64,000 nucleotides of DNA from Nocardioides panacisoli (GCF_019448235.1 NZ_CP080409.1:3100001-3164000); one strand, 5' to 3'. Shown: positions 35,538 through 43,558, numbered from the stretch's first letter. A program made the numbers and translations. Notes: generated by a model not told the origin, from the sequence alone.

Positions 35538-36536
35538 ATGACTTCCCAGACCACGCGGCCGCCGCGGAGTGGGCGGCTCGACGGCCAGGTCGTGGCGGTC
35601 CTGCTGGTACTCGTCGCCGCGCTGCCCGTCGTCCGGCTGCTCGGGCCGGGACTGGACGCCCCGGCCTTCCAGGCGTGGGCGACGGTGTTCGTCGCGATCG
35701 TGGTCCAGTCGGTGCCGTTCCTGGTGCTGGGCGTGGTCCTCTCCGGACTCATCTCCGCTCTGCTGTCGGAGCGGGCCGTCTCTCGTCTGCTCCCCCGCAA
35801 CCCCGCACTCGCCGTCCCGGTCGCCGGCGTCGCCGGGATCGGGCTGCCCACCTGTGAGTGCGCGGCGGTCCCGGTCGCCTCGGGGCTGGCCCGGCGCGGC
35901 GTACCGTCCGCAGTCGCGCTGACCTTCCTGCTCGCCGCACCGGCGGTCAACCCCGCCGTGATCGTGTCGACCGCGGTCGCGTTCTCCGGCCGCACCGACA
36001 TGGTGGCCGCGCGCTTCCTCGCCTCGATGGCGGTCGCGATCGTGGTGGGCTGGATCTACGTCGCGCTGGCCCAGCGGCTGCCGGCGCTGAGGCTGCCCCG
36101 CATCGGCGGCCCGGTGCACTCCCACGGCGGCAACGGCCGGCTCGGCGCCTTCGTCGGCGCCGCCTGGCACGACTTCCTGCCCGCCGCCGGCTTCCTCGTG
36201 GTCGGCGCCCTGATCGCGGCCGCGGTGAAGGTGCTGGTGCCGTTGGAGATCGTGGAGTCGGTGGCCGGCCAGTTCCTGCTCTCGGTGGTGGTGCTGGCCG
36301 CGTTCGCCTTCGTGGTCGCGCTGTGCTCGGAGGCCGACGCATTCATCGCCGTCAGCCTCACGGCGTTCTCCGACACCGCCAAGCTCGTCTTCCTCGTCGT
36401 CGGGCCCGCCATGGACGTCAAGCTCGCCGCCATGGAGGCGGGCCAGTGGGGCCGGCAGTTCGCGCTGCAGTTCGTGCCGCTGGTCCTCGTGCTCGCCACG
36501 ACCATCGCCTGCCTCGTCGGCTGGGTGATGCTGTGA
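35538..36536 (+). CDS. Permease of the DUF318/ArsP family (YcgR-like)
   Basis: 332 residues, about eight to ten helices. The signature GIGLPTCECAAVPVASGLAR with its Cys-Glu-Cys, and LLAAPAVNPAVIVSTAVAF, are diagnostic of PF03773 permeases; SEADAFIAVSLTAF completes the second half. In Bacillus the YcgR/YcgQ pair is Zur-regulated and linked to zinc, and here the next gene is a YcgQ-like partner beside a zinc-sparing ribosomal cassette. Metal (zinc) transport is therefore a reasonable inference. A TACGCT box (35524-35529) 8 bases before ATG 35538 suggests a leaderless mRNA. Confidence 0.83.
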   Translation: MTSQTTRPPRSGRLDGQVVAVLLVLVAALPVVRLLGPGLDAPAFQAWATVFVAIVVQSVPFLVLGVVLSGLISALLSERAVSRLLPRNPALAVPVAGVAGIGLPTCECAAVPVASGLARRGVPSAVALTFLLAAPAVNPAVIVSTAVAFSGRTDMVAARFLASMAVAIVVGWIYVALAQRLPALRLPRIGGPVHSHGGNGRLGAFVGAAWHDFLPAAGFLVVGALIAAAVKVLVPLEIVESVAGQFLLSVVVLAAFAFVVALCSEADAFIAVSLTAFSDTAKLVFLVVGPAMDVKLAAMEAGQWGRQFALQFVPLVLVLATTIACLVGWVML

Positions 36537-37198
36537 ACCGCGCTGCCCAGGCCCTCGTGCTCACCGCCGTCGGTGCGCTGACGCTGCGGATCGGGATCAC
36601 CGACGAGTACGTCCGCTACGTCAACGAGTGGATGCGGTGGCCGCTGGTCGCCAGCGGGGTGCTGCTGCTCCTGCTCGCCTTCACCGCGGTGCTCTGGCCC
36701 GCCGAGGAGGACCACCCGATCACCCCGGTCGCCTGGGTGCTGCTGCTCCCGGTGGTGATCGGCCTGGTCGTCCAGCCGCCCAGCCTCGGCTCCTTCCTCG
36801 CCGAGCGCGGCGTCAACAAGGTCAGCGCCGCCGAGGACCGGGCCGCGGTCGCGCCGCTGCCCGAGGGTGGGATCGCCGACGTGGGCGTGTCCAACTTCGT
36901 CCGGCTCGCCTCCAGCGACGGCGAGCTGTCGGGGCGCACGGTCCGGCTGCGCGGCTTCGTCACCAGCGATGCCGACGGGTGGTACGTCACGCGCATCGCG
37001 ATCCGCTGCTGCGCCGCGGACGGTGCCGCGTTCCGGGTCGCGGCCCGCGGGGTGGAGGCGCCGCCGACGGACCAGTGGGTCGAGGTCGTGGGCACCTGGG
37101 TCGACGGCACCGGCGTCAGCCTGGTCGCTGCGGACGATCCGGCGCTGGACGTCACCGACCTCACCCTGATCGACGAGCCGAAGCGTCCCTACGAGTGA
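36533..37198 (+). CDS. TIGR03943-type permease subunit (YcgQ-like)
   Basis: 221 residues from GTG 36533, overlapping the permease stop as GTGA. Two to three N-terminal helices precede a soluble domain containing VRLRGFVTSDADGWYVTRIA and IRCCAADGAAFRV. The twin Cys in an IRCCAAD context is characteristic of this partner of DUF318 permeases. The conserved cysteines could bind metal. Coupled translation argues for a two-component transporter. Confidence 0.82.
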   Translation: MNRAAQALVLTAVGALTLRIGITDEYVRYVNEWMRWPLVASGVLLLLLAFTAVLWPAEEDHPITPVAWVLLLPVVIGLVVQPPSLGSFLAERGVNKVSAAEDRAAVAPLPEGGIADVGVSNFVRLASSDGELSGRTVRLRGFVTSDADGWYVTRIAIRCCAADGAAFRVAARGVEAPPTDQWVEVVGTWVDGTGVSLVAADDPALDVTDLTLIDEPKRPYE

Positions 37199-37677
37199 GC
37201 CCGGACGGCGGTCGGCCGTCGCCGGGCCCGGGAGTGCGGCTGGGCTTCGGCGCGCTGCTCGTCGCCGTCGCCGTCCTCGTGCTCCTCGTCCGGCCGGACC
37301 CGGTGCGCACCCGTGACGCCCCACCGGACACGACGGCCTCGCCGACCGTCGTGCCGACAGCGGCGCCGGCCCGCGCGCCGGACGAGGCGACGTTCTGTGC
37401 GGCGCACCGGGAGTGGGTCGCCGCCCGCGAGCGACACGCCGAGGACGACGACCGCCGCGAGCCACTGCGCGAGGAGGCCGACCGGATGGTCACGCTCGGG
37501 GTGCCCGACGCGATGAGCACCCTCGCCGTCGGTGGCCTGTACGCCGAGCTGGCGGCCACCTATGCCGCGCTCGGCCTGGTGCTCAGCGAGTCCGCGGTCC
37601 CCGGCGGGGTGGAGGCGAGCACGCTCGACGGTGCGGACGCGGCGTACGACGCCTACGTCCGCACCGCCTGCCGCTGA
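37195..37677 (+). CDS. Exported/anchored small protein of unknown function
   Basis: 160 residues from GTG 37195, overlapping the previous stop (GTGA). It has one N-terminal hydrophobic helix (LGFGALLVAVAVLVLLV), a Thr/Pro/Ala-rich linker and a helical domain with two cysteines (ATFCAAHREWVAARERHA, VRTACR). I do not recognise a family. Translational coupling to the permease pair suggests an accessory periplasmic role. Its 3' end meets the convergent bL36 gene within 18 bases. Confidence 0.65.
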   Translation: MSPDGGRPSPGPGVRLGFGALLVAVAVLVLLVRPDPVRTRDAPPDTTASPTVVPTAAPARAPDEATFCAAHREWVAARERHAEDDDRREPLREEADRMVTLGVPDAMSTLAVGGLYAELAATYAALGLVLSESAVPGGVEASTLDGADAAYDAYVRTACR

Positions 37678-37695
37678 CGCAGCGCGCGGGGAGGG

Positions 37696-37818
37696 TCAGC
37701 CCTGACGGCCCTTGAAGCGCGGGTTCTGCTTGTTGATCACGTACGTGCGCCCGCGGCGCCGCACGACCTGGGCGCCGGGCTGGTTCTTCAGCGACCGGAG
37801 CGAGTTGCGCACCTTCAT
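37696..37818 (-). CDS. rpmJ: Ribosomal protein bL36, zinc-independent paralog
   Basis: 40 residues: [20 protein letters not shown] followed by a basic C-terminus with [11 protein letters not shown]. It has no cysteine, unlike the zinc-binding bL36 (which has three Cys and one His), so it is the C-minus form. AAGGAGG lies just upstream. The ATG overlaps the bL32 stop (TGATG). It is the last gene of the minus-strand operon bL31B-cobW-bL32-bL36 under the Zur-like site. Confidence 0.93.
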   Translation of the reverse strand: MKVRNSLRSLKNQPGAQVVRRRGRTYVINKQNPRFKGRQG

Positions 37819-38000
37819 CACGTCCTCCTTCCGGTGGCCGGGTCGACGAGACCGGCGTGGACCGTCCGCACCAGCCGCCGCGGCACCCGGTGCGTCGTGC
37901 CGTCGACGGTGACCGGCACCAGCGCCGGTGCCGCGGCACGCCACTGCGCACGGCGGTGCCGGGTCCGGCTGCGGGAGGTCCGTCGCTTGGGGACCGCCAT
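37818..38000 (-). CDS. rpmF: Ribosomal protein bL32, zinc-independent paralog
   Basis: 60 residues beginning [20 protein letters not shown], the canonical bL32 N-terminus, but without the four zinc-ligand cysteines. ATG 38000 overlaps the stop of the CobW-like gene as TGATG. An upstream in-frame ATG (38030) lies inside the preceding gene and was not chosen. Confidence 0.93.
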   Translation of the reverse strand: MAVPKRRTSRSRTRHRRAQWRAAAPALVPVTVDGTTHRVPRRLVRTVHAGLVDPATGRRT

Positions 38001-39070
38001 CACGCCACCTTCCGGATCGGACCGAGCCACGGTTCGAAGCCGTCCTCGTCGGGCGACCGGGACAGCCGCTCACCCTCCTCGGCGGTCATGAGCAGGCGGT
38101 CGAAGCTCTCCCGCAGGTGGGCCGGCGGGACGCCGACGCCGGTCAGCACCAGCCGGGTGAACGGCGTACGCCGTCCCCAGCCGGCGTGGTCGCCGATGCA
38201 GAGCTGGCCCCCGGCGCCGTCCCACTCCACGGCCCGGTCGGGGCGGGTGGGGAGCCAGAAGCAGCCGCGCGAGCGGTGGTTGCCGCCGCCGAGGAGCTCG
38301 AGGGACTCCAGCAGTCGCTCGGGGTGGAAGGGCTGGAGTGACTGCAGGTCCAGCCGCCACACGCCCTCGGCCTGCAGGCGCGGCAGGGCCTCGCGCCGCG
38401 TGGGGTCGGTCCACTCGCTGGTCCGACGATGGCGGTGCAGGTGGCCGGTGAGGGTGGCGGCGTCGAGGTCGTGGCTGCCGGCCATGACGGTGGCGTCGGG
38501 GCGTGCCAGCGCCGCGACGAGTCCGTGGGCCGCGGCGTCGGGGGTGTCGTCGAAGACGACGACGTCGGCGTACTCCACCATCGCGGCGAGCACCTCGCCG
38601 ACGCCGCGCCGGTCCTCCTCGGCGCAGTGGTGGCCCCGGTCGACGAGCAGGTCGTCGCTGAGCAGGTCCCGCACGGGGTGGCTCGCGCTGGCAGCGGTCA
38701 CCACGGCCGAGACCCGCAGGAACCGCGCGAGCCGCGTGTCCCACGCCAGCGCGCCGCACAGGTTGGCGGGCTCGGCGCCGACCGGCAGGTGCGAGACGAT
38801 GCTCTGCCACCGTCCGTCGCGGGCCAGCCGCTCGAGGGTGGGCAGGATGTCCTCGCGGATCGCGCAGCTGACGCACGCGTGCTCCAGCAGCGTCTCGTGC
38901 TCCTCGAGCACGCCGGTGATGTCGCTGACGGTCCGGGTGAGGACCTGACGGTCGACGTCGATGTGGTGGCGCACCGCGACGGCGCCGGGCAGGTCGAACT
39001 GCAGTCCGACCAGGGTCGCGGCCATCGGGGCGGGGTCGACGCCGGCGAGGAGGACGACGGGGACGCGCAT
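38000..39070 (-). CDS. CobW/COG0523-like protein with degenerate GTPase motifs (Mrf-like)
   Basis: 356 residues. Overall plan is that of COG0523 G3E proteins, with a C-terminal CobW_C-type domain ([40 protein letters not shown]) and the CxxC-type metal motif in [20 protein letters not shown]. The Walker A position reads [14 protein letters not shown] with no GxxGxGK, and no NKxD is seen. In mycobacteria a COG0523 protein in the zinc-sparing ribosomal operon (Mrf) recruits a hibernation factor to ribosomes; this may be the counterpart. TGATG overlaps couple it to genes on both sides. Confidence 0.8.
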   Translation of the reverse strand: MRVPVVLLAGVDPAPMAATLVGLQFDLPGAVAVRHHIDVDRQVLTRTVSDITGVLEEHETLLEHACVSCAIREDILPTLERLARDGRWQSIVSHLPVGAEPANLCGALAWDTRLARFLRVSAVVTAASASHPVRDLLSDDLLVDRGHHCAEEDRRGVGEVLAAMVEYADVVVFDDTPDAAAHGLVAALARPDATVMAGSHDLDAATLTGHLHRHRRTSEWTDPTRREALPRLQAEGVWRLDLQSLQPFHPERLLESLELLGGGNHRSRGCFWLPTRPDRAVEWDGAGGQLCIGDHAGWGRRTPFTRLVLTGVGVPPAHLRESFDRLLMTAEEGERLSRSPDEDGFEPWLGPIRKVA

Positions 39071-39333
39071 CAGGGCACCTCCCTGCGGCCGTAGCGGCGC
39101 TCGAACTTCTCGACACGGCCCTCGGTGTCGACCACACGGCCACGGCCGGTCCAGAAGGGGTGGCTGTGCCGGCTGACGTCGACGTCGACCACCGGGTGCG
39201 TCACGCCGTCGAACTCGACGGTGTGGTCGGGGTCGACCCGGCCGGCGAGCGTGGATCGGGTGACCAGCACGTGGCCGGTGCTGCGGTCGCGGAACGCGAC
39301 GTGCCCGTAGTCGGGGTGGATCCCCTGCCTCAT
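39070..39333 (-). CDS. rpmE2: Ribosomal protein bL31 type B, zinc-independent
   Basis: 87 residues, longer than zinc-type bL31 as expected for type B. It begins [20 protein letters not shown] and contains [20 protein letters not shown] with no CxxC. GGAGGTAG precedes ATG 39333. It is the first gene of the minus-strand operon driven by TACTAT (39372-39377) across the Zur-like palindrome. Confidence 0.94.
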   Translation of the reverse strand: MRQGIHPDYGHVAFRDRSTGHVLVTRSTLAGRVDPDHTVEFDGVTHPVVDVDVSRHSHPFWTGRGRVVDTEGRVEKFERRYGRREVP

Positions 39334-39351
39334 CGGCTACCTCCGTATGGT

Positions 39352-39357
39352 TAGAAT
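39352..39357 (+). promoter_or_regulatory. -10 box for the plus-strand ribosomal operon
   Basis: TAGAAT lies immediately before, and shares its last T with, the Zur-like palindrome. It would start transcription of bL28-bL33-uS14-bS18. Confidence 0.5.
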
Positions 39358-39371
39358 GAGAATCATTCTCA
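39357..39371. promoter_or_regulatory. Zur-type operator between two divergent ribosomal operons
   Basis: TGAGAATCATTCTCA is a perfect 7-1-7 inverted repeat, matching the TGAnAATnATTnTCA pattern of actinobacterial Zur/Fur sites. AT-rich palindromes are rare in this window. A plus-strand TAGAAT abuts one side and a minus-strand TACTAT (39372-39377) the other, so one repressor dimer could close both promoters. Genes on both sides encode zinc-independent ribosomal proteins, which points to Zur over Fur. Confidence 0.85.
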
Positions 39372-39377
39372 ATAGTA
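39372..39377 (-). promoter_or_regulatory. -10 box for the minus-strand ribosomal operon
   Basis: Read on the minus strand this is TACTAT, directly adjoining the Zur-like palindrome, about 39 bases upstream of the bL31 type B start. Confidence 0.45.
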
Positions 39378-39396
39378 CCCCATGAGGAGGAACGCC

Positions 39397-39633
39397 GTGT
39401 CCCAGGTCTGCCAGGTCACCGGAGCGAGCCCCGCCTTCGGCAACCGTGTGTCCCACTCCCACCGCCGCACTCGTCGCCGCTTCGACGTCAACGTCCAGCG
39501 CAAGCGCTACTGGGTGCCGCGCCTGCAGCGCCACGTCACGCTGCGGGTCAGCGCCCGCGGCATCAAGACGATCGACCGACGTGGCATCGACGCCGTGGTG
39601 GCGGACCTGCAGCGGCGAGGCGAGCGGTTCTGA
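39397..39633 (+). CDS. rpmB: Ribosomal protein bL28, C-minus paralog
   Basis: 78 residues starting at GTG 39397, chosen because GAGGAGG (39384-39390) sits 6 bases upstream; the earlier ATG 39382 overlaps that ribosome site. The sequence [20 protein letters not shown], then [20 protein letters not shown], is typical bL28. Only one cysteine remains (QVCQVTG where zinc forms have CxxC), so no zinc site. Its stop overlaps bL33 as TGATG. Confidence 0.93.
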   Translation: MSQVCQVTGASPAFGNRVSHSHRRTRRRFDVNVQRKRYWVPRLQRHVTLRVSARGIKTIDRRGIDAVVADLQRRGERF

Positions 39634-39803
39634 TGGCGCGCAAGGGCAGCGAAGTCCGTCCGATCGTGAAGCTGCGGTCGACCGCCGGCACCGGCTACAC
39701 CTACGTCACGCGCAAGAACCGCCGCAACGACCCCGACCGGATGGTGCTGCGCAAGTTCGACCCCGTCGTCCGGCGCCACGTCGAGTTCAAGGAGGAACGC
39801 TGA
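39633..39803 (+). CDS. rpmG: Ribosomal protein bL33, zinc-independent paralog
   Basis: 56 residues: [20 protein letters not shown], then [20 protein letters not shown], ending [10 protein letters not shown]. No cysteines, unlike zinc-type bL33. Joined to bL28 and uS14 by TGATG overlaps on both sides. Confidence 0.94.
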   Translation: MARKGSEVRPIVKLRSTAGTGYTYVTRKNRRNDPDRMVLRKFDPVVRRHVEFKEER

Positions 39804-40108
39804 TGGCCAAGCGCAGCAAGATCGCCGCCGAGGCCCGTCGCCGGCGGACGGTCGCGGCGTACGCCGCCCGCCGAGCGGAACTCAAGGACGCCGTACGCCG
39901 CGCCGCCCCCGGGACGCCCGAGCTCGCCGCGGCCGTGCGCGCGCTCGACCGCCTGCCGCGGGACGCATCGCCCACGCGGCTGCGCAACCGGGACCAGGTG
40001 GACGGGCGTCCCCGCGGCTACGTCCGACTGACCGGCACCTCACGCATCCGCTTCCGCGAGATGGCCCACCGCGGCGAGCTGCCCGGCATCAGGAAGTCCA
40101 GCTGGTGA
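39803..40108 (+). CDS. rpsN: Ribosomal protein uS14, zinc-independent paralog
   Basis: 101 residues, the long cysteine-free form (zinc uS14 is about 61 residues with CxxC pairs). [20 protein letters not shown] and the C-terminal [20 protein letters not shown] are diagnostic. GGAGG at 39791-39795, inside the end of bL33, serves as ribosome site. Confidence 0.94.
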   Translation: MAKRSKIAAEARRRRTVAAYAARRAELKDAVRRAAPGTPELAAAVRALDRLPRDASPTRLRNRDQVDGRPRGYVRLTGTSRIRFREMAHRGELPGIRKSSW

Positions 40109-40212
40109 GCCCCCGCCTGCTGCACCGGATGGCCGTGGTCCGCCTCGCCGTCCTCATCGCTGGACCGACCGACCCGCCCCGCGCGACCGCACCGACCGAC
40201 GAGGAGCACCCG

Positions 40213-40449
40213 ATGAAGCCGACCCCCCGTCCGCGCCGTCCCGCCCGCGCCAAGCGGGCGTTGCTGCCGCCCCACGTGACGACCGTCGACTACAAGGACG
40301 TCGACCTGCTGCGCACGTTCCTGTCCGACCGGGGCAAGATCCGCGCGCGCCGCGTCACCGGCCTCACGCCGCAACAGCAGCGCGCCGTGACCGCGGCGAT
40401 CAAGAACGCGCGCGAGATGGCGCTGCTGCCCTACGACGGCAAGTACTGA
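40213..40449 (+). CDS. rpsR: Ribosomal protein bS18, zinc-independent paralog
   Basis: 78 residues from ATG 40213 with GAGGAG (40201-40206). The core [20 protein letters not shown], then [20 protein letters not shown], is standard bS18, without cysteines. The frame is open back to a GTG at 40105 that overlaps the uS14 stop (GTGA), but the extra 36 residues do not look ribosomal. The 104-base gap therefore probably is untranslated, or briefly translated only for coupling. Confidence 0.92.
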   Translation: MKPTPRPRRPARAKRALLPPHVTTVDYKDVDLLRTFLSDRGKIRARRVTGLTPQQQRAVTAAIKNAREMALLPYDGKY

Positions 40450-40526
40450 GCGGGGCGGCCGTCGTCGCGGCGGCAGGCACGGGGCACCGGGGGTACCGTC
40501 TCCGGGAATCGTCGCGAAGGAGAGCC

Positions 40527-41423
40527 ATGGCCTGGACTGCGAAGGACCTGCCCGACCTCACCGGCACGACCGCCGTCGTGACCGGTGCCAACGCCGGCAT
40601 CGGCGAGGTGACCGCCCACGAGCTGGCTGCCCACGGCGCCCACGTCGTGCTGGCGTGCCGCAACGTCGAGGCGGGGGAGAAGGCACGGTCCGGCATGCCC
40701 GGTGAGACGCGGGTCGAGCACCTCGACCTCTCCTCGCTGGCCTCGGTGCGCGCCTTCGCCGAGCGGTGGCAGGGGCCGTTGGACCTGCTGGTCAACAACG
40801 CGGGCGTCATGCGGCCGCCGGCGTTCCGGGAGACCGGGGACGGCCACGAGTTGATGTTCGGCACCAACCACCTGGGCCACTTCGCCCTGACCGGACTGCT
40901 GCTGCCCACGCTGATGGCCCAGGCGGCGCCGCGCGTGGTCACCGTCTCCTCGATCGCCCACCACGCCGGCGACGAGCACGTGGTCGAGGCCAACCCGGCA
41001 GCGGGCTACGACGCCAACCGCTACTACGGCCACAGCAAGCTGGCCAACCTGCTCTTCGCCCAGGAGCTCCACCGCCGCAGCGTGGCCGCCGGGGCCCCGC
41101 TGGTGAGCACGGCCGCCCACCCCGGGATCTCGGCCACCAACCTGGTCGCCTCCCGCGACGGCATGGGCGCGAACCCGATCGTGCGGCTGGTCGCGCCGCT
41201 GGCGATGCCGTTGGTCTTCCAGTCCGCCGCCCGCGGCGCGGACCCGACGCTGTACGCCGCCACGGCGGGCGAGCCCGGCTCCTACACCGGACCGCAGAAG
41301 CGGGGCGAGTCCCGCGGCCCGATCGGCCCGGCCCGGTTGAGCCGCTCGGCGCGCGACGAGGCGCTGGCCGCGAAGCTGTGGGACCTGAGCGAGGAGAGCA
41401 CCGGCGTACGCATCCGCCTGTGA
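40527..41423 (+). CDS. Short-chain dehydrogenase/reductase (SDR), retinol-dehydrogenase-like
   Basis: 298 residues. NAD(P)-binding motif TAVVTGANAGIGEVTAHELA, NNAGV, the catalytic Ser region VVTVSSIAHHAG and YGHSKLANLLFAQELHRR (YxxxK). The late HPGISATNLV is typical of the subgroup that includes WW-domain oxidoreductase and RDH-like enzymes. Substrate unknown. GAAGGAGA precedes ATG 40527. It is followed by the convergent tRNA-Ser gene. Confidence 0.9.
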   Translation: MAWTAKDLPDLTGTTAVVTGANAGIGEVTAHELAAHGAHVVLACRNVEAGEKARSGMPGETRVEHLDLSSLASVRAFAERWQGPLDLLVNNAGVMRPPAFRETGDGHELMFGTNHLGHFALTGLLLPTLMAQAAPRVVTVSSIAHHAGDEHVVEANPAAGYDANRYYGHSKLANLLFAQELHRRSVAAGAPLVSTAAHPGISATNLVASRDGMGANPIVRLVAPLAMPLVFQSAARGADPTLYAATAGEPGSYTGPQKRGESRGPIGPARLSRSARDEALAAKLWDLSEESTGVRIRL

Positions 41424-41487
41424 GTGGCCGGGTCGCGGGGCCCAGCGAGGACGGTGGCCTCGCTGGATCCCACGACTCCGGTGTCGG

Positions 41488-41572
41488 CGGAGGTAGGGGG
41501 ATTCGAACCCCCGAGGGCGTTAACCCAACCCGCGTTCCAAGCGAGCGCCATAGGCCACTAGGCGATACCTCC
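41488..41572 (-). tRNA. tRNA-Ser (anticodon GGA)
   Basis: The minus strand folds as an 85-base class II tRNA. The acceptor GGAGGTA (5' end at 41572) pairs with TACCTCC next to discriminator G, the expected base for serine. The anticodon loop CTTGGAA contains GGA. A long variable arm follows, then GGGGGTTCGAATCCCCC as T-arm. CCA is not encoded. The neighbouring SRP RNA and dnaX are a common actinobacterial arrangement. Confidence 0.93.
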
Positions 41573-41629
41573 GCAGAGGAGGCTACCTGTGGCGGGCGGG
41601 TCGTCCGAAATCGGCTCCGGCCGCCGACC

Positions 41630-42514
41630 TCACGTGCCGCAGCGGGCGAGGAGCTCGTCGAGGACCTCGCCCTCGTGGCGGTGGCCGTAGAGGTGCCCGA
41701 CCTCCGCGGGCCACTCCACCAGCGTCGCCGAGGGCAGCTGCCCGACCAGGCGGTGGGCGGCGGCGAGCGGAGCGTTGCGGTCGCCGGCCGCGTGGAACCA
41801 GGTCAGCGAGGTGTGGACCTGCGCCACGTCGACGTCGGACCAGTCGCCGCCGAGCGCCATGGCCTCGTCCACCCAGCCCTCGGGGCCCTGGGCCAGCGCC
41901 TCGGTGACGTTGCGTGCGAACGCCTCCTGCCAGCCCGCGTCGCGCATCACGGCCTGGTCGTCGGGCGGTGCGGAATCCATGACCGACCGGAAGCCGGCCA
42001 GCGGGTCCCCGCTCATCGCGTCGTGGGACGCACTCGTGAGCTCGGCGACGGTGGCGCGGTCGCCGAGCCGGGCGGCGGTGAAGACGCGCCGGTTGAGTTC
42101 GATCATCTCCTCGACCTCCTCCTCGCGCGGCGGTGCGAGCCCCACCTCGATGGTCGCCGCGGCGACCCGGGCGGGATGGCGCGCGCACAGGCACAGGATG
42201 TGCGGCGCCGCACCGCTGCCACCCAGCACCGGCACCTGCTCGACGCCGATCTCGTCGAGGATCGCGACGAGGTCGTCGGCGTGCTCGCTGAAGCCGCGGC
42301 CGGGCAGCCGGGTGGACGCCCCGAAGCCGGGCCGCTCGGTGCTGATGACCCAGAGGTCGCGGTCGTCCCACGGGGTGGGGTCGGCGAGGACGGGGTAACG
42401 GGAGCCCGGGGTGCCCGGGACGCGGAGGAGCGGCTGGCCGGCGGGGTCGCCGTACTCGGTCCACGCGACGGTGCGACCGTCGGGCCGGGTCAGGCTCCGC
42501 TCGCGCAGCTCCAT
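41630..42514 (-). CDS. Alpha/beta-hydrolase
   Basis: 294 residues from ATG 42514 (MELRERSLTRPDGRTVAWTE). The nucleophile-elbow region is VPVLGGSGAAPHILCLCARH, with Ser in GGSGAA. The oxyanion region GTPGSRYPVL and a C-terminal His in EVGHLYGHRHEGE complete a likely triad. Such proteins hydrolyse esters, epoxides or C-C bonds; no specific substrate is evident. Twelve extra upstream residues from 42550 are possible but lack a ribosome site. Confidence 0.8.
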   Translation of the reverse strand: MELRERSLTRPDGRTVAWTEYGDPAGQPLLRVPGTPGSRYPVLADPTPWDDRDLWVISTERPGFGASTRLPGRGFSEHADDLVAILDEIGVEQVPVLGGSGAAPHILCLCARHPARVAAATIEVGLAPPREEEVEEMIELNRRVFTAARLGDRATVAELTSASHDAMSGDPLAGFRSVMDSAPPDDQAVMRDAGWQEAFARNVTEALAQGPEGWVDEAMALGGDWSDVDVAQVHTSLTWFHAAGDRNAPLAAAHRLVGQLPSATLVEWPAEVGHLYGHRHEGEVLDELLARCGT

Positions 42515-42575
42515 CCGCTGAGTGAAGCACGGGCCGCGTCGCCGTGCCACGGGAGCACGCCCGATCCCCCCAACT

Positions 42576-42605
42576 TTGGGGTGCCGGCCGCGCCTCGCCT
42601 AGAGT
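42576..42605 (+). promoter_or_regulatory. Promoter of the SRP RNA gene
   Basis: TTGGGG (42576-42581) and TAGAGT (42600-42605) are separated by 18 bases just upstream of the SRP RNA, fitting a housekeeping promoter. Confidence 0.5.
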
Positions 42606-42606
42606 T

Positions 42607-42700
42607 GGGGCAACCCCCCACGTGGCGGCATCGTGCCGAATCCCCCAGGGCCGGAAGGCAGCAAGGGTAAGCATGCTCTGCCGGGTACGTGGGGGGCCTT
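42607..42700 (+). ncRNA. ffs: Signal recognition particle RNA (4.5S type)
   Basis: The hallmark domain IV sequence GGGCCGGAAGGCAGCAAGGG (42648-42667), with GGAAGG tetraloop region and AGCA asymmetric loop, is present. The ends pair strongly: CCCCCCACGT (42614-42623) with ACGTGGGGGG (42687-42696). The size fits the short bacterial form. It guides ribosomes to the membrane together with Ffh. Exact ends are approximate. Confidence 0.9.
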
Positions 42701-42728
42701 GTCGTTCCGGACGTGCCACGCTGGGGTG

Positions 42729-43505
42729 GTGCTCGTCATCGGCCACCTCACCGACACCCACTTCGGCGGCGATCCCTCGGCCGTCGAGCGCAGCAAGCGG
42801 GTGCTCGCCCACCTCGCCGCGTTCGTTCCGCCGGTCGACGTGCTGGTCGTGACCGGGGACGTCGCCGACCACGGGACGCCGGAGGAGTACGCCGAGGCGA
42901 CCCGGGTCTTCGCCGGCTGGCCGGGGCCGGCGCCCGTGCTGTGGTGCCCGGGCAACCACGACGTGCGGCAGCACTACGCGGCCTTCCGCGGGGAGCCGGA
43001 GCACCCGCCCGCGGAGCCGTTGGACGAGTACGTCCGGGTGGGCGGCGTGCTGTTCTGCCTGCTCGACTCGCTGGTGCCGGCCCGGGACGGGCGCCGCATC
43101 GACCACGGCCACCTGCAGCGCGCCAGCCTGGACCGGCTGGACCGCGAGCTGGCCGCGCGGGCACCCGGCGAACCCGCGATCGTCTGCTTCCACCACCCAC
43201 CCGTCGACCTCCACATGGGACGGATGGACCCGATCCGCCTCGACGACCCCGACGAGCTCGCCGACGTGCTGGCGGCGCATGCGGACGTCGCGGCCGTCCT
43301 GACCGGCCACGCCCACACGGCTGCGGCGACGTCGTACGCCGGCCTGCCGCTGCGGATCGGCGGTGGGGTGGCCTCGACGGTCACCCTGGACCAGGAGCAG
43401 GAGGGCGCGGGGTGGGCGCCCATCACCCACGACCTCGGGCCGAGCCTGGCCGTGCACGTCCTCGACGACGCCGGCGGGCTGGTCACCCACTGGCGCACGC
43501 TCTGA
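42729..43505 (+). CDS. Calcineurin-like metallophosphoesterase (CpdA-like)
   Basis: 258 residues from GTG 42729; GTG 42726 is equally possible. All class III phosphodiesterase metal motifs are in order: HLTDTHFGG, VVTGDVADHG, WCPGNHDVR, VCFHHPPVD and LTGHAHTAAA. Related proteins hydrolyse cyclic nucleotides. The open frame extends back across the SRP RNA, so the start must lie after 42700. Confidence 0.85.
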   Translation: MLVIGHLTDTHFGGDPSAVERSKRVLAHLAAFVPPVDVLVVTGDVADHGTPEEYAEATRVFAGWPGPAPVLWCPGNHDVRQHYAAFRGEPEHPPAEPLDEYVRVGGVLFCLLDSLVPARDGRRIDHGHLQRASLDRLDRELAARAPGEPAIVCFHHPPVDLHMGRMDPIRLDDPDELADVLAAHADVAAVLTGHAHTAAATSYAGLPLRIGGGVASTVTLDQEQEGAGWAPITHDLGPSLAVHVLDDAGGLVTHWRTL

Positions 43506-43558
43506 CCGCGGCATCCGTGGACGCCCCTCTCGGGGTGTCGGGCGTCGGTGGCGGTCAG

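Noticed and set aside
41424..41600. Mobile-element attachment at tRNA-Ser
   Set aside because: No integrase, direct repeat of the tRNA 3' end or compositional shift is seen nearby; the flanking genes are ordinary chromosomal ones.
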